Shown: one piece after another, positions 46,614 to 56,812 of the stretch
Numbering within the stretch: the stretch's first letter is position 1
How the letters are laid out: each line of letters opens with the position of its first letter
Made by a program: the position numbers and the translations under genes
Notes under the pieces: model-generated
Database searches by the model: none
What the model was told of the DNA's origin: nothing
Seen by the model: only the letters and a program-made list of their open reading frames with translations
From: Bugula neritina
Lineage: Eukaryota; Bryozoa; Gymnolaemata; Cheilostomatida; Bugulidae
Length of the DNA: 60,000 nt
Reading direction: 5' to 3'
Assembly (NCBI GenBank): GCA_964035545.1
Contig: OZ037768.1
Span: forward strand, 20,088,700 to 20,148,699

Positions 46614-47440
46614 ATTATTTTACAAAATTAAGATGTATATTTTATGTTTTTTTGCAAGTGAATGCCCCTTCTTTTCCACTCCCTGATATGCTAAGTATGT
46701 CTGGCCATACAAATCAAAAGACAAATACATGTTTGACCCCTATTCAGTTTTGTAGTGAATAACCCTGTTTCATATTGTAAATTGTTTGCGACTTTAATGA
46801 TCATTGCACGAGTTTTTAATAGCAACTGTGCTGCTCCTGAAACTAAGTGTTGCCTTTACAATATTTCTCCACTGTAATAAAGTAACTGGACAACCAACTG
46901 CTTTTCATATATTTCATTGATTATTTTATGGGCTCTTTGAAAATTGAATGCATAAAATAAATATCCTTGTTAAGCTATTGCTTGAGTAGTTAAGGTGTAG
47001 TTAGAATTCTATTGTAGGAGTAGTTCGTACTAATAACAGGTAGTAGTATGTAATATATAGAGTTAGTAAAGTAGTTACGAAACATGTTTAATTTATCTTT
47101 CAATCTGTAGCAAGTAAAGCTTTTGCCCAAAAACAAGTATGCAGCTACTAAAAGCAGTAAACCTAACTCTCAGTAGTGGGAGACTTTTTATAGAATTGAA
47201 CTTTAGAATTAATTCGTCCTAAAGTCTTAAACCCTAAATCTTAAAGCACAATGGCAAGTATTTTATAACTGACATAGTTTTATATATAATGCTGTACTGC
47301 AGTGCATAAGGAACTAAATGAGTGATTTACTAACAATTACTTCTTTCAGTTGGATCTATCAGACAGTAGATACATGTTCCTCACTATTTATGATTATTTT
47401 TTAAACTAATTTAGGAACCTCTTTATAAGTAGAGCAAAGC

Positions 47441-48765
47441 ATGTCTGTTATTCAAGATTCGGATGATATTGTGGAACTATATATGAGAGTGTGAGAGATG
47501 ATAACAGTGACATCACCTGGTGAGTCATATTTGAGTCATACTAGCTGAAATTGAGAACATAACTATGTGACATAATATAATGAGTTATACTAAGTAAGTT
47601 TATTACCGACAATTAGTCACCCTAAGTTTGATAAAACCCTAGTGTTTTAATTTAATATACTGATGATTAAGGTATACCTGGATTTTTTCATAAGGATTCC
47701 CCTTCACCCAAACACAATGACCCAACCAAATAGTGAGGAACAGTCTTTTCTAAAATTTCATGCAATATCTCTCAATTTTCTTAACAATTTACACGTTCAA
47801 CTAAACATCGGCTTGTTATTGAGACTATCTATTAGTGTCCCAAGATGCTAAGCAATCTGATGATTCATATAGGTGCACCTGTGTCTACGATGACGAAGGG
47901 CAAGGTAGAAACATTGTTGCTGGAGCTTCTGGCTCTTATTATTCAGAGTTCCTCGACATGCTTACTGGTGAGAAATTATTTTAAATACAAGAATGAATAA
48001 ATTCAATATTGCATACAATATCACATGTATGTTATTTTGTATTTATACTATATTTGTGATTTGTGTATTTAAATTTAAATATGTCATTTTAAGTTTTCTT
48101 ACCCTTTGTTTGGAGTAAATTATATAACAAATGTTTCAAAGTAGTGCTTTTTTGTATAAAGTTTTCTTACCACCAGTCTTTTCAGGTGAATCAGTTTATT
48201 ACAGCCATTAAGGCAAAACTATAAGACCCGCTTTACTTTCATCACTTGGATTGGCCCAACAGTTCCACCTCTAAAGAAACCCAAAGTCAGCACTGAAAAG
48301 GCTTTTGTGAAGCAACTGATGCCAGTATGTTTAGTCATCATCTTCCAATAGTTGTGTCAGCATGGATGCTGTATGGCACGGATACCCATGTGTTGTGATA
48401 GAACAGATGCTGTATGCCAACGGTTTATATTTCTCACAAAACTCAAACTGTTGGCATTAGTGACCAAGTGTTTATATATGATTGAATGTGAAAGCTTTGA
48501 TGTTACTTTGAGAGATCCTGATTTAGTTTATTGGGTCACATCAAAACTTGAAAAATGAAGCTATTTTTTCCATGCATGTACAAATATAATTTCATTCTAT
48601 TAAAAAAAATCCCATTACGTTATGTTATTGTTTTAGAGCTTTGCAAAGGAAGTTCTTACCGATAACAAAGCAGATTTGGATTATGACAAAGTTGTGCAGA
48701 TGCTAGAAGCTGCTAGTGGAGCTGCATACAGCACAGGGTCCGCTATTGTTCTGAAAAATTACTAG
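47441..48765 (+). pseudogene. Coactosin-like gene copy, damaged
   Basis: Coactosin-like proteins are single ADF-homology-domain proteins (about 142 aa) that bind actin filaments. Exon-like blocks are 47441-47519, 47873-47967, 48205-48324 and 48637-48765. Block 1 starts MSVIQDSDDIVELYMR, but a two-base excess in GTGTGAG shifts the frame before RDDNSDITW. Block 2 (YDDEGQGRNIVAGASGSYYS) ends in phase 1 while block 3 (YKTRFTFITWIGPTVPPLKK) starts in phase 0. The exon expected between them, carrying the central RxFxFVR-type strand, is not in the 237 bp available. Block 4 (SFAKEVLTDNKADLDYDKVV) ends at a stop. Splice sites are otherwise good, so decay is recent or the two faults are assembly errors. 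A second, apparently intact copy begins at 58927. Confidence 0.7.
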
Positions 48766-49115
48766 TTGGACTTAAAGTTAACAGATTTGTTGATTTATTC
48801 TAAATTTTAATAAGTGTAGAATTTTGGTGTTATAATATTCTGTGCTTCTAGGTTTTCCTAGTCACTGTATAATGATTGTAACTATATAAGGCTCTTTAAT
48901 TTTAAACTAAGTAAGTTCCCTGCAGCTATGTTTGTAATTGTTTATTAAAATGATTTGGCAAATTGTCATGTTTTTGTGATAATTGATTGCGTAATATGGT
49001 AGCTTGTATTGGTTTTCACTGCATTGGTTAAGTACTAAATAAAAAAACAAACACAAAGGAAAAAAGAAACCCAGAAATAAGAGAATACAAGAGATGTGCT
49101 GCTAATTGATATAAA
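48766..49115. other. Flank between the coactosin-like copy and the LTR element
   Basis: AT-rich; an AATAAA near 49037 may end a transcript of the coactosin-like copy. No gene seen. Confidence 0.4.
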
Positions 49116-49120
49116 AGAGT

Positions 49121-49572
49121 TGTATCGGTTTGTGTTTGTGTCTGGTTGCAAGATATGCTTTAACTACTAGCCAACTTGGCAACAGGTTTTCGAGTTTATT
49201 AACTGTCAAATCGTACCCTATAAAATGGGAAACATTAGAAATTGTATAAATAAGTAGTCACAATATAAATCAAAATTCAGAGGAACACTATGAATATTAC
49301 AGAACCAAAAAAATTGACATGATCTTTTATAATTCTAATAGACTTACAATATTGATGCGTGGATAAAAATCTTAGCCATCACAATACCGAAACCGATAGT
49401 TTATTCATACAAAGAGTGTAAATATGGCGGTTTGATCATGATACACTGACTCGTGCAGTACAGTGAATGAACTAGCTCTGCCAGCTAATAGTAGCTTTGG
49501 TAAAAGCTTTTGAAGCTTGAAAGCTTTAATGATTGGCTGCCTGCCAATACTTCTGGGTGGCATACCAATACA
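49121..49572 (-). repeat. 3' LTR of the BEL/Pao-type element
   Basis: In plus-strand reading it begins TGTATCGG and ends CCAATACA, so the ends are a short inverted repeat with TG...CA. It matches 54850-55301 except for one G/A difference near 49455. Confidence 0.93.
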
Positions 49573-49898
49573 TCGGTGGGGTCGAATTGTTTGGCAGATA
49601 CTATTCTGACAAATATTGATAAATTATGTAAATCAAAACAAGCAAAACAAACAAAACAAAATAGGATCAGTCACAGACCATGAAATTCTTGCACCAATCC
49701 GCTGACCCCTCCGCGCACCAGCCCGTCCCCCGAAAAACGGTTGAATGCAAACCCCTCCAGCGACACGAGCGTACACGCGGCCAAGAAGGTAGATCAGTCA
49801 TTTATGGGTTCACTTCAGTTAATAAAGCCAACCTATGCACGCTGCGGGTTGTGATAGTGTCTTTACAGCCTACATAGTCCCTCAGTTTCCCTGCTACC
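49573..49898 (-). other. Non-coding 3' region of the LTR element
   Basis: Lies between the integrase stop codon and the 3' LTR. No polypurine tract is evident, and the short plus-strand open frame in it (49680-49877) has no known similarity. Confidence 0.5.
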
Positions 49899-51794
49899 TT
49901 ATAGTTTTTTGTAGGAAAGGGCTACTTTCCTTACTACGCCATCCTTGCTCGGATATACTTGATGTACTCGAGCTAGTTTATACTGATTACGCAGCTGATT
50001 TGGATCCATAACAACTACAACATCTCCCACCTGAAAGTTTCGTCTTGGGGTATGCCACTTTTGGTGATGAATCAGTGTGGGTGCATACAATTCGGTCCAC
50101 TTCCGCCAGAAGTCATCTGAGACTGTATTTACCAGAGCCAGTCGCCCCCTTAAGGAGTAGTCTGTATTCCAGTTGCCAGGATTCTTGATGAAGGGTCGTC
50201 CAATAAGTTGACAGTTAGGTGTTAATATGTTGATCTCGGAGTCTGAATCTAGCAGTAATCCCAATGGCCTTTCATTTAGTGTGTTTGCAGCTTCAGTGCA
50301 GATTGTGAGAAATTCTGTAGGTGAAAGTCGGCGGTTGCTCATTGAAAATGTGAAACATCTCTTGACAGCCTTTATGAGTGATTCAGCAGCGCCCTGATAC
50401 CAGGGGCTGTCACCGGGTCCAAATTCCCATTGCAACCCATTTTCTGCACTGGTTTTCTTGATAGAACCTTTGTCCATGCGTCTCCACATATCTTTGAGTT
50501 CTTTTTCTGCTCCAGCTAATTGTGTTCCAGGATCAGAATAAATCTTGGATGGCCAGCCACGAATGTTGACAAATTGAGTTAATGCCAACAGGAAAGAATC
50601 ACTGTCATATCCGAAAACTGCTTCGATGTGTGCTGCTCGTGAACTGATGTCTGTGAATATTACTCCATAAGCTTTGCTCGAAGTTCTAGTCTGTTTTTCT
50701 CCTCTCACAATATACGGACCAAAAAGATCTATCATTACATTGTTGAACGGCGGTCCGGTCGTTAGTCGTTCTGTAGGTAGACTTCCCATCAGTTGATCAG
50801 TAAAGCGAGGTTGTTTGAGTCGACACATTTGGCATGATGTCACTGTGCCCTTAGCAACCTTAGATCCCTGCATAGTCCAAAACTCTTCTCGGAATCTTGC
50901 GAGTGTTGCATCTCGGCCACGGTGATAGCTGTCTGTATGTGCCTGCCGCATTGCCAAGTAGGTATAGTAGTGAGTGGTGAGAAGGATTGATTGCATGTGC
51001 GTTTTAATTGCTGTCATGGGGTTATGCCTTAGGAGTCTACTGCCTACTATCCATACTCCACTCTCTGTCTTAATGGGGTGAAGTCTTGTGTATTTCCCTT
51101 TAATCTTGTTCAACTCAGAATCTATAGTGCGTTGTACCTGCTTCAGTAAGTAGAGTTTGGTCTGCCGTAGAACTGTCACGGTGACGAGATCAGGTTGGAT
51201 TCCCTTAAAACTTTTGTACTTGAAGATGTTGCGAACTCGAGCTATTGTCCATGTTAGACTCTTGAGGCTGCTGAAATTTTCATATTTAATAAATGATTGG
51301 ACTTCTGTTGATGCAGTGACGGTGTAAACTATTTTCTTCTCTCCAAAGACAAGCTCATTCGAGTCAGATGGCGATTTTATATCCCATTGATCCACAGGCA
51401 GATAGAGAAAATTTGGGCCTCTCCACCATTCACTCGCAGGTCCAATGTCATTGACAGGCTTCCTTCTTGTAAGCCAATCTGCTGTGTTTTCCTTGCCACT
51501 TACCCAGTGCCAGCAGCTCATATCCCCATTGGTTGCTCCCTGAATTTCTCCAACGCGTACACCCTCGTAAACATGAAACCTTGTTGACTTCTTTTGGAGC
51601 ATCTTGAGCACTGTTTTAGAATTGAAAAGCTGATAAATTTTCTCAAACTCATAGCGCATTTCAGTCTTAATAACTTGTCTGCTTCTCTTTGACCATACGG
51701 CCGCATTGAGTTTTAGTTGAGGAATCTTGAGTTGTTGTTTTATGGGTGCTATACGACATTTAGCTGTAGCTTTGTTTACCCCTTTAGCAGTCAC
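49899..51794 (-). CDS. BEL/Pao pol fragment: RNase H and integrase
   Basis: 631 codons. Residues 1-110 match the C-terminal RNase H part of BEL/Pao pol (RIAPIKQ, NSKTVLKM, NTADWLTR). A zinc-binding motif follows (H286, H291, C321, C324), then an integrase core with the DDE triad at D356, D421 and E471 in the contexts MIDLFG, YSDPGTQ and AESLIKAV. The C-terminus has the DUF5641-type domain (FQVGDVVVVMDPN, YKLARV). The reading frame is open throughout. It starts right where a full element would still be inside the RT/RNase H region, so this is a truncated pol. The first ATG at 51794 overlaps the stop of the upstream gag-protease frame; re-initiation or frameshifting would be needed for expression. 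Confidence 0.9.
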   Translation of the reverse strand: MTAKGVNKATAKCRIAPIKQQLKIPQLKLNAAVWSKRSRQVIKTEMRYEFEKIYQLFNSKTVLKMLQKKSTRFHVYEGVRVGEIQGATNGDMSCWHWVSGKENTADWLTRRKPVNDIGPASEWWRGPNFLYLPVDQWDIKSPSDSNELVFGEKKIVYTVTASTEVQSFIKYENFSSLKSLTWTIARVRNIFKYKSFKGIQPDLVTVTVLRQTKLYLLKQVQRTIDSELNKIKGKYTRLHPIKTESGVWIVGSRLLRHNPMTAIKTHMQSILLTTHYYTYLAMRQAHTDSYHRGRDATLARFREEFWTMQGSKVAKGTVTSCQMCRLKQPRFTDQLMGSLPTERLTTGPPFNNVMIDLFGPYIVRGEKQTRTSSKAYGVIFTDISSRAAHIEAVFGYDSDSFLLALTQFVNIRGWPSKIYSDPGTQLAGAEKELKDMWRRMDKGSIKKTSAENGLQWEFGPGDSPWYQGAAESLIKAVKRCFTFSMSNRRLSPTEFLTICTEAANTLNERPLGLLLDSDSEINILTPNCQLIGRPFIKNPGNWNTDYSLRGRLALVNTVSDDFWRKWTELYAPTLIHHQKWHTPRRNFQVGDVVVVMDPNQLRNQYKLARVHQVYPSKDGVVRKVALSYKKL

Positions 51795-54700
51795 TTTAGA
51801 TTCTGCCCTCTCATTGGTCGGAACAGGCGTGGATTGTGTGATAGAGGTACTGCTAGTAAATTCATACTTTTTTTAATCTCTATAGACATGGACGTAGAGT
51901 CATTGACTTCTAAAGATCTGTTCAACTGTCCAGAACCGATTTGTTCCGCAGACTCAGTGTCTGGGTCTCCCGGGCTCTGTAACGGGCCGGAGTCATCGGC
52001 TGACTCAATCATACAACATTCAGTGGCTATAGTATGTGATTCACCACAATCTATAATAGTCTGAGGTCTTGAAAATGACTTTGCAAACTGACTGGGAGAT
52101 GCGTCGGGACTATTGACACTGTAGGCCGGCGAAGAAACTGTAGACAAGTCCAAATCACAACTGTTGAGCGTGTCGTTGTGAATGCTTTGAGAAAATTCGA
52201 CTTCCTCTAACTTCTCATGCGTCATGGTAGCCTGTACATGGAAAGATGAAGATGGAAGTGTAGAAAAGTTGCTAAGGGCCGGGTGTGATCCCTGCACACA
52301 CAGTCCAAAGGGTCCGGAATATACATAGAGGTGAGGTCCTGCTTGATCAACTTGGTGTTTTGGATGCAATCCAAGAAGATCGTTACCAATTAGCAGGTCG
52401 ATAGGTCCCGTCTTCTTCAATAGCTTGCTAGTGTCTACTTTTGGGAACAGAGATCCGAGGATGTTTGCATCAAGTGGCCTGTTGATAGCCCCTGTGAGTT
52501 TCCGAAGGCTGTAAGCTAAAATCGCAAAGGTTCTTCCCTTTGGAGTTTGTAACTTTACTTCATAAATAGTAGAAGTTTCGCTAACTTCATGTTCACCAAG
52601 TGTGTTAATTTCCAAATTCACCTTATCTATCTGTCGCACACCCCACGCTTTAGCAGCTCTCTCCGATATAAATGAAGCATTGGAGCCGCCGTCAAAGAAT
52701 ATAATAGCTGTATGAGATGTACCTACTACTTGGGCCTGCTGAATGGCAAATACTGTAGCATTTCCTGGATGATTGTGCACCCCATGATTAGGAGACACAT
52801 GAACCGTGGTGCTAACAGCAGACGCTTCAGAATTCTCGTTACTCTTGTGCTTAGTTTGATCAGCTTTTACTTTATTCTTGTTGGTATTACAATTGGTATG
52901 TGTATTAGTTTCAGCTGATTTGATGCACAATAATACATGGTGAGTTGTTTTATCACAGACTGAACAAGGGGTTCGGAAATTTGGACAGCACTTAGGCTCA
53001 TGAGCGCTCAAGCACCTAACACATAGAGAATTAGTTTTTATTAACTTGTATCTTTCATCTACAGACAACGCCAAGAAATTTCTGCACTCAACAAGACAAT
53101 GACGCTCACTGCGATGAATAAAACAGTAATTCTTACTATCAATGATTTTGCTATTATTAGTAGGCCTGTTACTACTAGACTTTGGGCCACTACTTTCAGT
53201 GTAGAACCCTTTCACCTTCTGTTTATGCATACTGGAGGACTGCGGGTTTACAGTTTCTATACGTCTGAGGGCTATCTGCCGTTCCTGCTCTAGAAACCTC
53301 ATGAGGTGTGGGAATGGCTTGATTCTCTCCTCGTGAGTAAGTATGTGAAAGTGTCTATCCCAGTCCCGTCTAATGCTTGTAGGTAATAGGTTTGCAAGAG
53401 TATCGACTTGTGGCAGCGTAACAGTTTGCAAAAGTCCCACTTCACCGAGTTGGCTGTACGAACTTTTCACTGCATTGGCCATTTTGACGAGTTCTCGTGC
53501 ATTTCCTTCCCTTACTGGCTTTAGTTCTTGTAGATTGTTGAAGACTGCTTGCACACTCATGCTAGGATCATTGTAGACCTCTTCTAATCTACACATCATT
53601 CTCTCGTAAGCTTGAGGCTGAGTTGCGAAGATTGGCTGAACCATCTCCAGAGCTTCGCCTGTGAGAAATTTTTTTAATTCGCAAGCCCTATCGACATCAT
53701 CGTAAAACATAGTGGCATATCTTAGCCATACTGACCTAAATTCCGGCCAATGGTATCTGGTGCCGTTAAATGGCTTGGGTTGTGAATGAGTTTTATGTAT
53801 AGATGAATTGAAGTTATTTCCACCTGTAAGTCTAGAGTCATAACTTATTTGACTAGTTCCATTAGGGTAGCTATCATATGCATCGACAACCGAGGAAGTT
53901 GCGCCGCGAATGAAAGATTCAGAATGAGCTGCACGATCAGGACTACCATGTAGATCACGTACTGAGAATGTAGAAGAACGAACATCTCTGACATTGGTAC
54001 TTGCTATGACACCTGGATTTGATGCCAAAGCTTCACCGGATGTGTGATCTTCCCGTAGTACCTGTCTATCACTACCACTTGCTGTGATACCTGGATTTGG
54101 TGCAAGAGTAGCCTCATGTGTGCTAGGCTGTGATCTAGGAGGAAACAACCGACTCGACGCGACCATAGTCGGTGCATGACTCGCGCCGTCTGAAGGTGAC
54201 CCCCCACCCACACCGCTCTCCGCGAGACCGGACCGGACCACGAACGAATCAGATTCACGGTGTTCGAAATTCATGCTCTGTGACTGAGCCCTTGACATAA
54301 GAGTAAACTTAGACATACAATAATCTAAAGATAAAATAACTTCATCTAGTTTTAATAATAAATCAGAAAAACCTATGGTATCTGCCAAACTTTCTGAAAG
54401 AGCTACACATTTCTTATGATGTTCAGTGATAAGAGTATTGTCAGTACAATCAGCAACTAATCCATTGGCTTTCTTAATTGCTAAAATAAGGCTGTGCTTG
54501 ATTTTATAGAATTTGCTATGCCAAGTATTACAGTCAGAAATAGCTTTGTCATAACTAGCCTTTACAGCTTGATAGTACTCTACTGGACTCATCTTATTAA
54601 CATAAGCAATGTCTTCCATAGACTCATCTGATGAAACGTATTCCAAAAAGTCATAATGGATAGTTAGAAACTCTTGATATGTAGATTCAAGCTGAGATCG

Positions 54701-54880
54701 CAGGCATTCCACTTGTGTAGAGTTGCTACTAGAGATTGCTGATTCTATGAGATTAGTTAGCATTGTTACCTTAGACCTCAGAGTAGTCCGTTGCTTCTTG
54801 AGATTAACTATGTCCTGTCGGTCCATGTCAGCCTCAACAATATTGGTACTGTATCGGTTTGTGTTTGTGTCTGGTTGCAA
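51791..54880 (-). CDS. BEL/Pao gag and aspartic protease
   Basis: 1029 open codons. The likely start is the Met at 54826 (residue 19), since 54880 lies inside the LTR. Residues about 20-195 are helical. A long low-complexity linker follows, then the DUF1759-type gag domain at about 370-545 (FNGTRYHWPEFRSVWLRY). Cys/His knuckle motifs lie at 585-652 (CFIHRSERHCLVEC, CVRCL, CSVC). A DUF1758-type aspartic protease begins near 725 (IFFDGGSNASFI, catalytic Asp 730; LLIGNDLLG near 835). The last 170 residues are Ser/Asp-rich with no RT motif. The stop at 51791 overlaps the RNase H-integrase frame. Gag and protease seem intact, so particles could in principle be made. Confidence 0.9.
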   Translation of the reverse strand: MQPDTNTNRYSTNIVEADMDRQDIVNLKKQRTTLRSKVTMLTNLIESAISSSNSTQVECLRSQLESTYQEFLTIHYDFLEYVSSDESMEDIAYVNKMSPVEYYQAVKASYDKAISDCNTWHSKFYKIKHSLILAIKKANGLVADCTDNTLITEHHKKCVALSESLADTIGFSDLLLKLDEVILSLDYCMSKFTLMSRAQSQSMNFEHRESDSFVVRSGLAESGVGGGSPSDGASHAPTMVASSRLFPPRSQPSTHEATLAPNPGITASGSDRQVLREDHTSGEALASNPGVIASTNVRDVRSSTFSVRDLHGSPDRAAHSESFIRGATSSVVDAYDSYPNGTSQISYDSRLTGGNNFNSSIHKTHSQPKPFNGTRYHWPEFRSVWLRYATMFYDDVDRACELKKFLTGEALEMVQPIFATQPQAYERMMCRLEEVYNDPSMSVQAVFNNLQELKPVREGNARELVKMANAVKSSYSQLGEVGLLQTVTLPQVDTLANLLPTSIRRDWDRHFHILTHEERIKPFPHLMRFLEQERQIALRRIETVNPQSSSMHKQKVKGFYTESSGPKSSSNRPTNNSKIIDSKNYCFIHRSERHCLVECRNFLALSVDERYKLIKTNSLCVRCLSAHEPKCCPNFRTPCSVCDKTTHHVLLCIKSAETNTHTNCNTNKNKVKADQTKHKSNENSEASAVSTTVHVSPNHGVHNHPGNATVFAIQQAQVVGTSHTAIIFFDGGSNASFISERAAKAWGVRQIDKVNLEINTLGEHEVSETSTIYEVKLQTPKGRTFAILAYSLRKLTGAINRPLDANILGSLFPKVDTSKLLKKTGPIDLLIGNDLLGLHPKHQVDQAGPHLYVYSGPFGLCVQGSHPALSNFSTLPSSSFHVQATMTHEKLEEVEFSQSIHNDTLNSCDLDLSTVSSPAYSVNSPDASPSQFAKSFSRPQTIIDCGESHTIATECCMIESADDSGPLQSPGDPDTESAEQIGSGQLNRSLEVNDSTSMSIEIKKSMNLLAVPLSHNPRLFRPMRGQNLK

Positions 54881-55301
54881 GATATGCTTTAACTACTAGC
54901 CAACTTGGCAACAGGTTTTCGAGTTTATTAACTGTCAAATCGTACCCTATAAAATGGGAAACATTAGAAATTGTATAAATAAGTAGTCACAATATAAATC
55001 AAAATTCAGAGGAACACTATGAATATTACAGAACCAAAAAAATTGACATGATCTTTTATAATTCTAATAGACTTACAATATTGATGCGTGGATAAAAATC
55101 TTAGCCATCACAATACCGAAACCGATAGTTTATTCATACAAAGAGTGTAAATATGGCGGTTTGATCATGATACACTGACTCATGCAGTACAGTGAATGAA
55201 CTAGCTCTGCCAGCTAATAGTAGCTTTGGTAAAAGCTTTTGAAGCTTGAAAGCTTTAATGATTGGCTGCCTGCCAATACTTCTGGGTGGCATACCAATAC
55301 A
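54850..55301 (-). repeat. 5' LTR of the BEL/Pao-type element
   Basis: Same 452-bp unit as 49121-49572. Relative to the coding strand it is the upstream LTR and its end lies 23 bases before the likely gag start codon. Confidence 0.93.
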
Positions 55302-55306
55302 AGAGT

Positions 55307-56804
55307 GTAAGCTATAAATAAAAAAGCTAAGCTACCAGCTATGCTACAAGTTTCAGCCATGTCATTGTAATTAGGTCATAAATCCTGCTCTATATTAAAT
55401 CCAAGCCGCTGTACTAGATGTGTATTAAAATATTTTTATGACAAAAGCAAAAATTCTGTTTGCTCAATTTTATGTTATTGAAAAATAAAGTTCTCTAATT
55501 AGAAATGACATAATTAATTGATTATATATCAAATTAATGAGTGTATAATATATTGATTGAGTGCATTATATACTAATGTTAGTATAAAGCATGTATCATT
55601 AGCAATCATGTCATGTATTGATATTTCACTTACGAGATTGACATACAGTATGTACCCAATTGCTAGTCCATCATAATAAACTGTGTTGGAGTTATCATCA
55701 CACAGCTATAATACTTTTTGGAGTTGTCTAGCATATATGGTGAGAATACATGATAATAGTATTACATATTATTACACAGATTTATTTTTATCAGTAAAGC
55801 AACTCTCTCATATTCAATAAAATTCACAATCCATATTTAATAATTATAATAATTGCTTACAATGGGTAGTTAAAATAATTATTGAAAAAAGTTTCAACTA
55901 TCTTTAAAAGTTAAACCTGATAGAGTTGTCTCTACTTACATCAAGACCAACTTGCTTTTAAAACTTAAAACTTTACACTAACACTGATACTTTAATATAA
56001 TCATATGTTACAGAAGCTTGCTGGGCACATTTATTGGAGCTATAACATTGGTATAAAATGAAATTTACCTAACATGCATTAGTTGCATGTATTAGCTCAG
56101 TAGGCATACACCTTTCATCTGAATAGAGAATATAATAATATGTTTCTTATATAGTGGCTACTAGTATGACAAGTTGACATAGTTTAGGTTTCCAACAATC
56201 AGTTATAATATAGTTGAGGGAATAGCATGAGCTCATCCTTAGAAATCCTGTCTACTGTATAACACTTATGCTATGTACCGCTTAGGATACAAACTCCGGT
56301 AGGGAAAATAACAAAAAATAATTTCTCCTGAGCTATCTTAGATGCCCTCAGTACCTTAGCCCTGAGATTTGAGACTAAGTCTATGCATAATATAAACATC
56401 TTACACACTGAAATTCTATATATTATTGTATATTTATAACCATAACATATAACCATACAACCATATATTTGCAACCAACTTTTCTCTCTTTCTAACTCAG
56501 ATTTTGCATAAAATCGTCTTATAGTGATTAGTGTCTAGTGAACACTGAAATGTATATCTCTACTACTAATCATGGAAGCATATGACAATGTAATAGTCTT
56601 AGACTAGTTCTTTAAAGGAATCCACCAGCGTAAATTAGATAAAGTAGTAAACAAAAATTGTTTCTCATTTATTTATTTTTAATATATTATTATGATATCA
56701 CATGTTGCTTCTTACATAATAGTAGTAATATACAGTGTGTTATATTATATGTTAGATATCATAATAATATTACAACTAACATGATTAGTCAACTTTAGCA
56801 ATAT
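55307..56804. other. Intergenic sequence between two mobile elements
   Basis: AT-rich; I see no exon, RNA gene or repeat family in it. Confidence 0.5.
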
Positions 56805-56812
56805 CATATACA

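Larger units (their letters stand above)
45258..47440. other. Intergenic sequence between the TAZ gene and the coactosin-like locus
   Basis: Contains the 3' flank of the TAZ gene (AATAAA at 45671-45676 is one possible end), a perfect hairpin at 45990-46049 and the tRNA-like sequence at 46541-46613. No other gene seen. Confidence 0.5.
49121..55301 (-). mobile_element. BEL/Pao-type LTR retrotransposon lacking reverse transcriptase
   Basis: Two 452-bp LTRs bound the element, which is flanked by the 5-bp duplication AGAGT (49116-49120 and 55302-55306). Coding runs on the minus strand: gag plus aspartic protease (51791-54880), then RNase H and integrase (49899-51794). The RT palm domain normally found between protease and RNase H is absent, and the two frames overlap by four bases exactly there. 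The LTRs differ at one base by eye, so insertion was recent. I see no clear primer-binding site in the 23 bases between the 5' LTR (54850) and the likely gag ATG (54826), and no polypurine tract before the 3' LTR. About 325 bp between the integrase stop and the 3' LTR are non-coding. Confidence 0.92.

Noticed and set aside
53099-53293. Plus-strand frames within the LTR element
   Set aside because: Shadows of the gag-protease frame on the minus strand.
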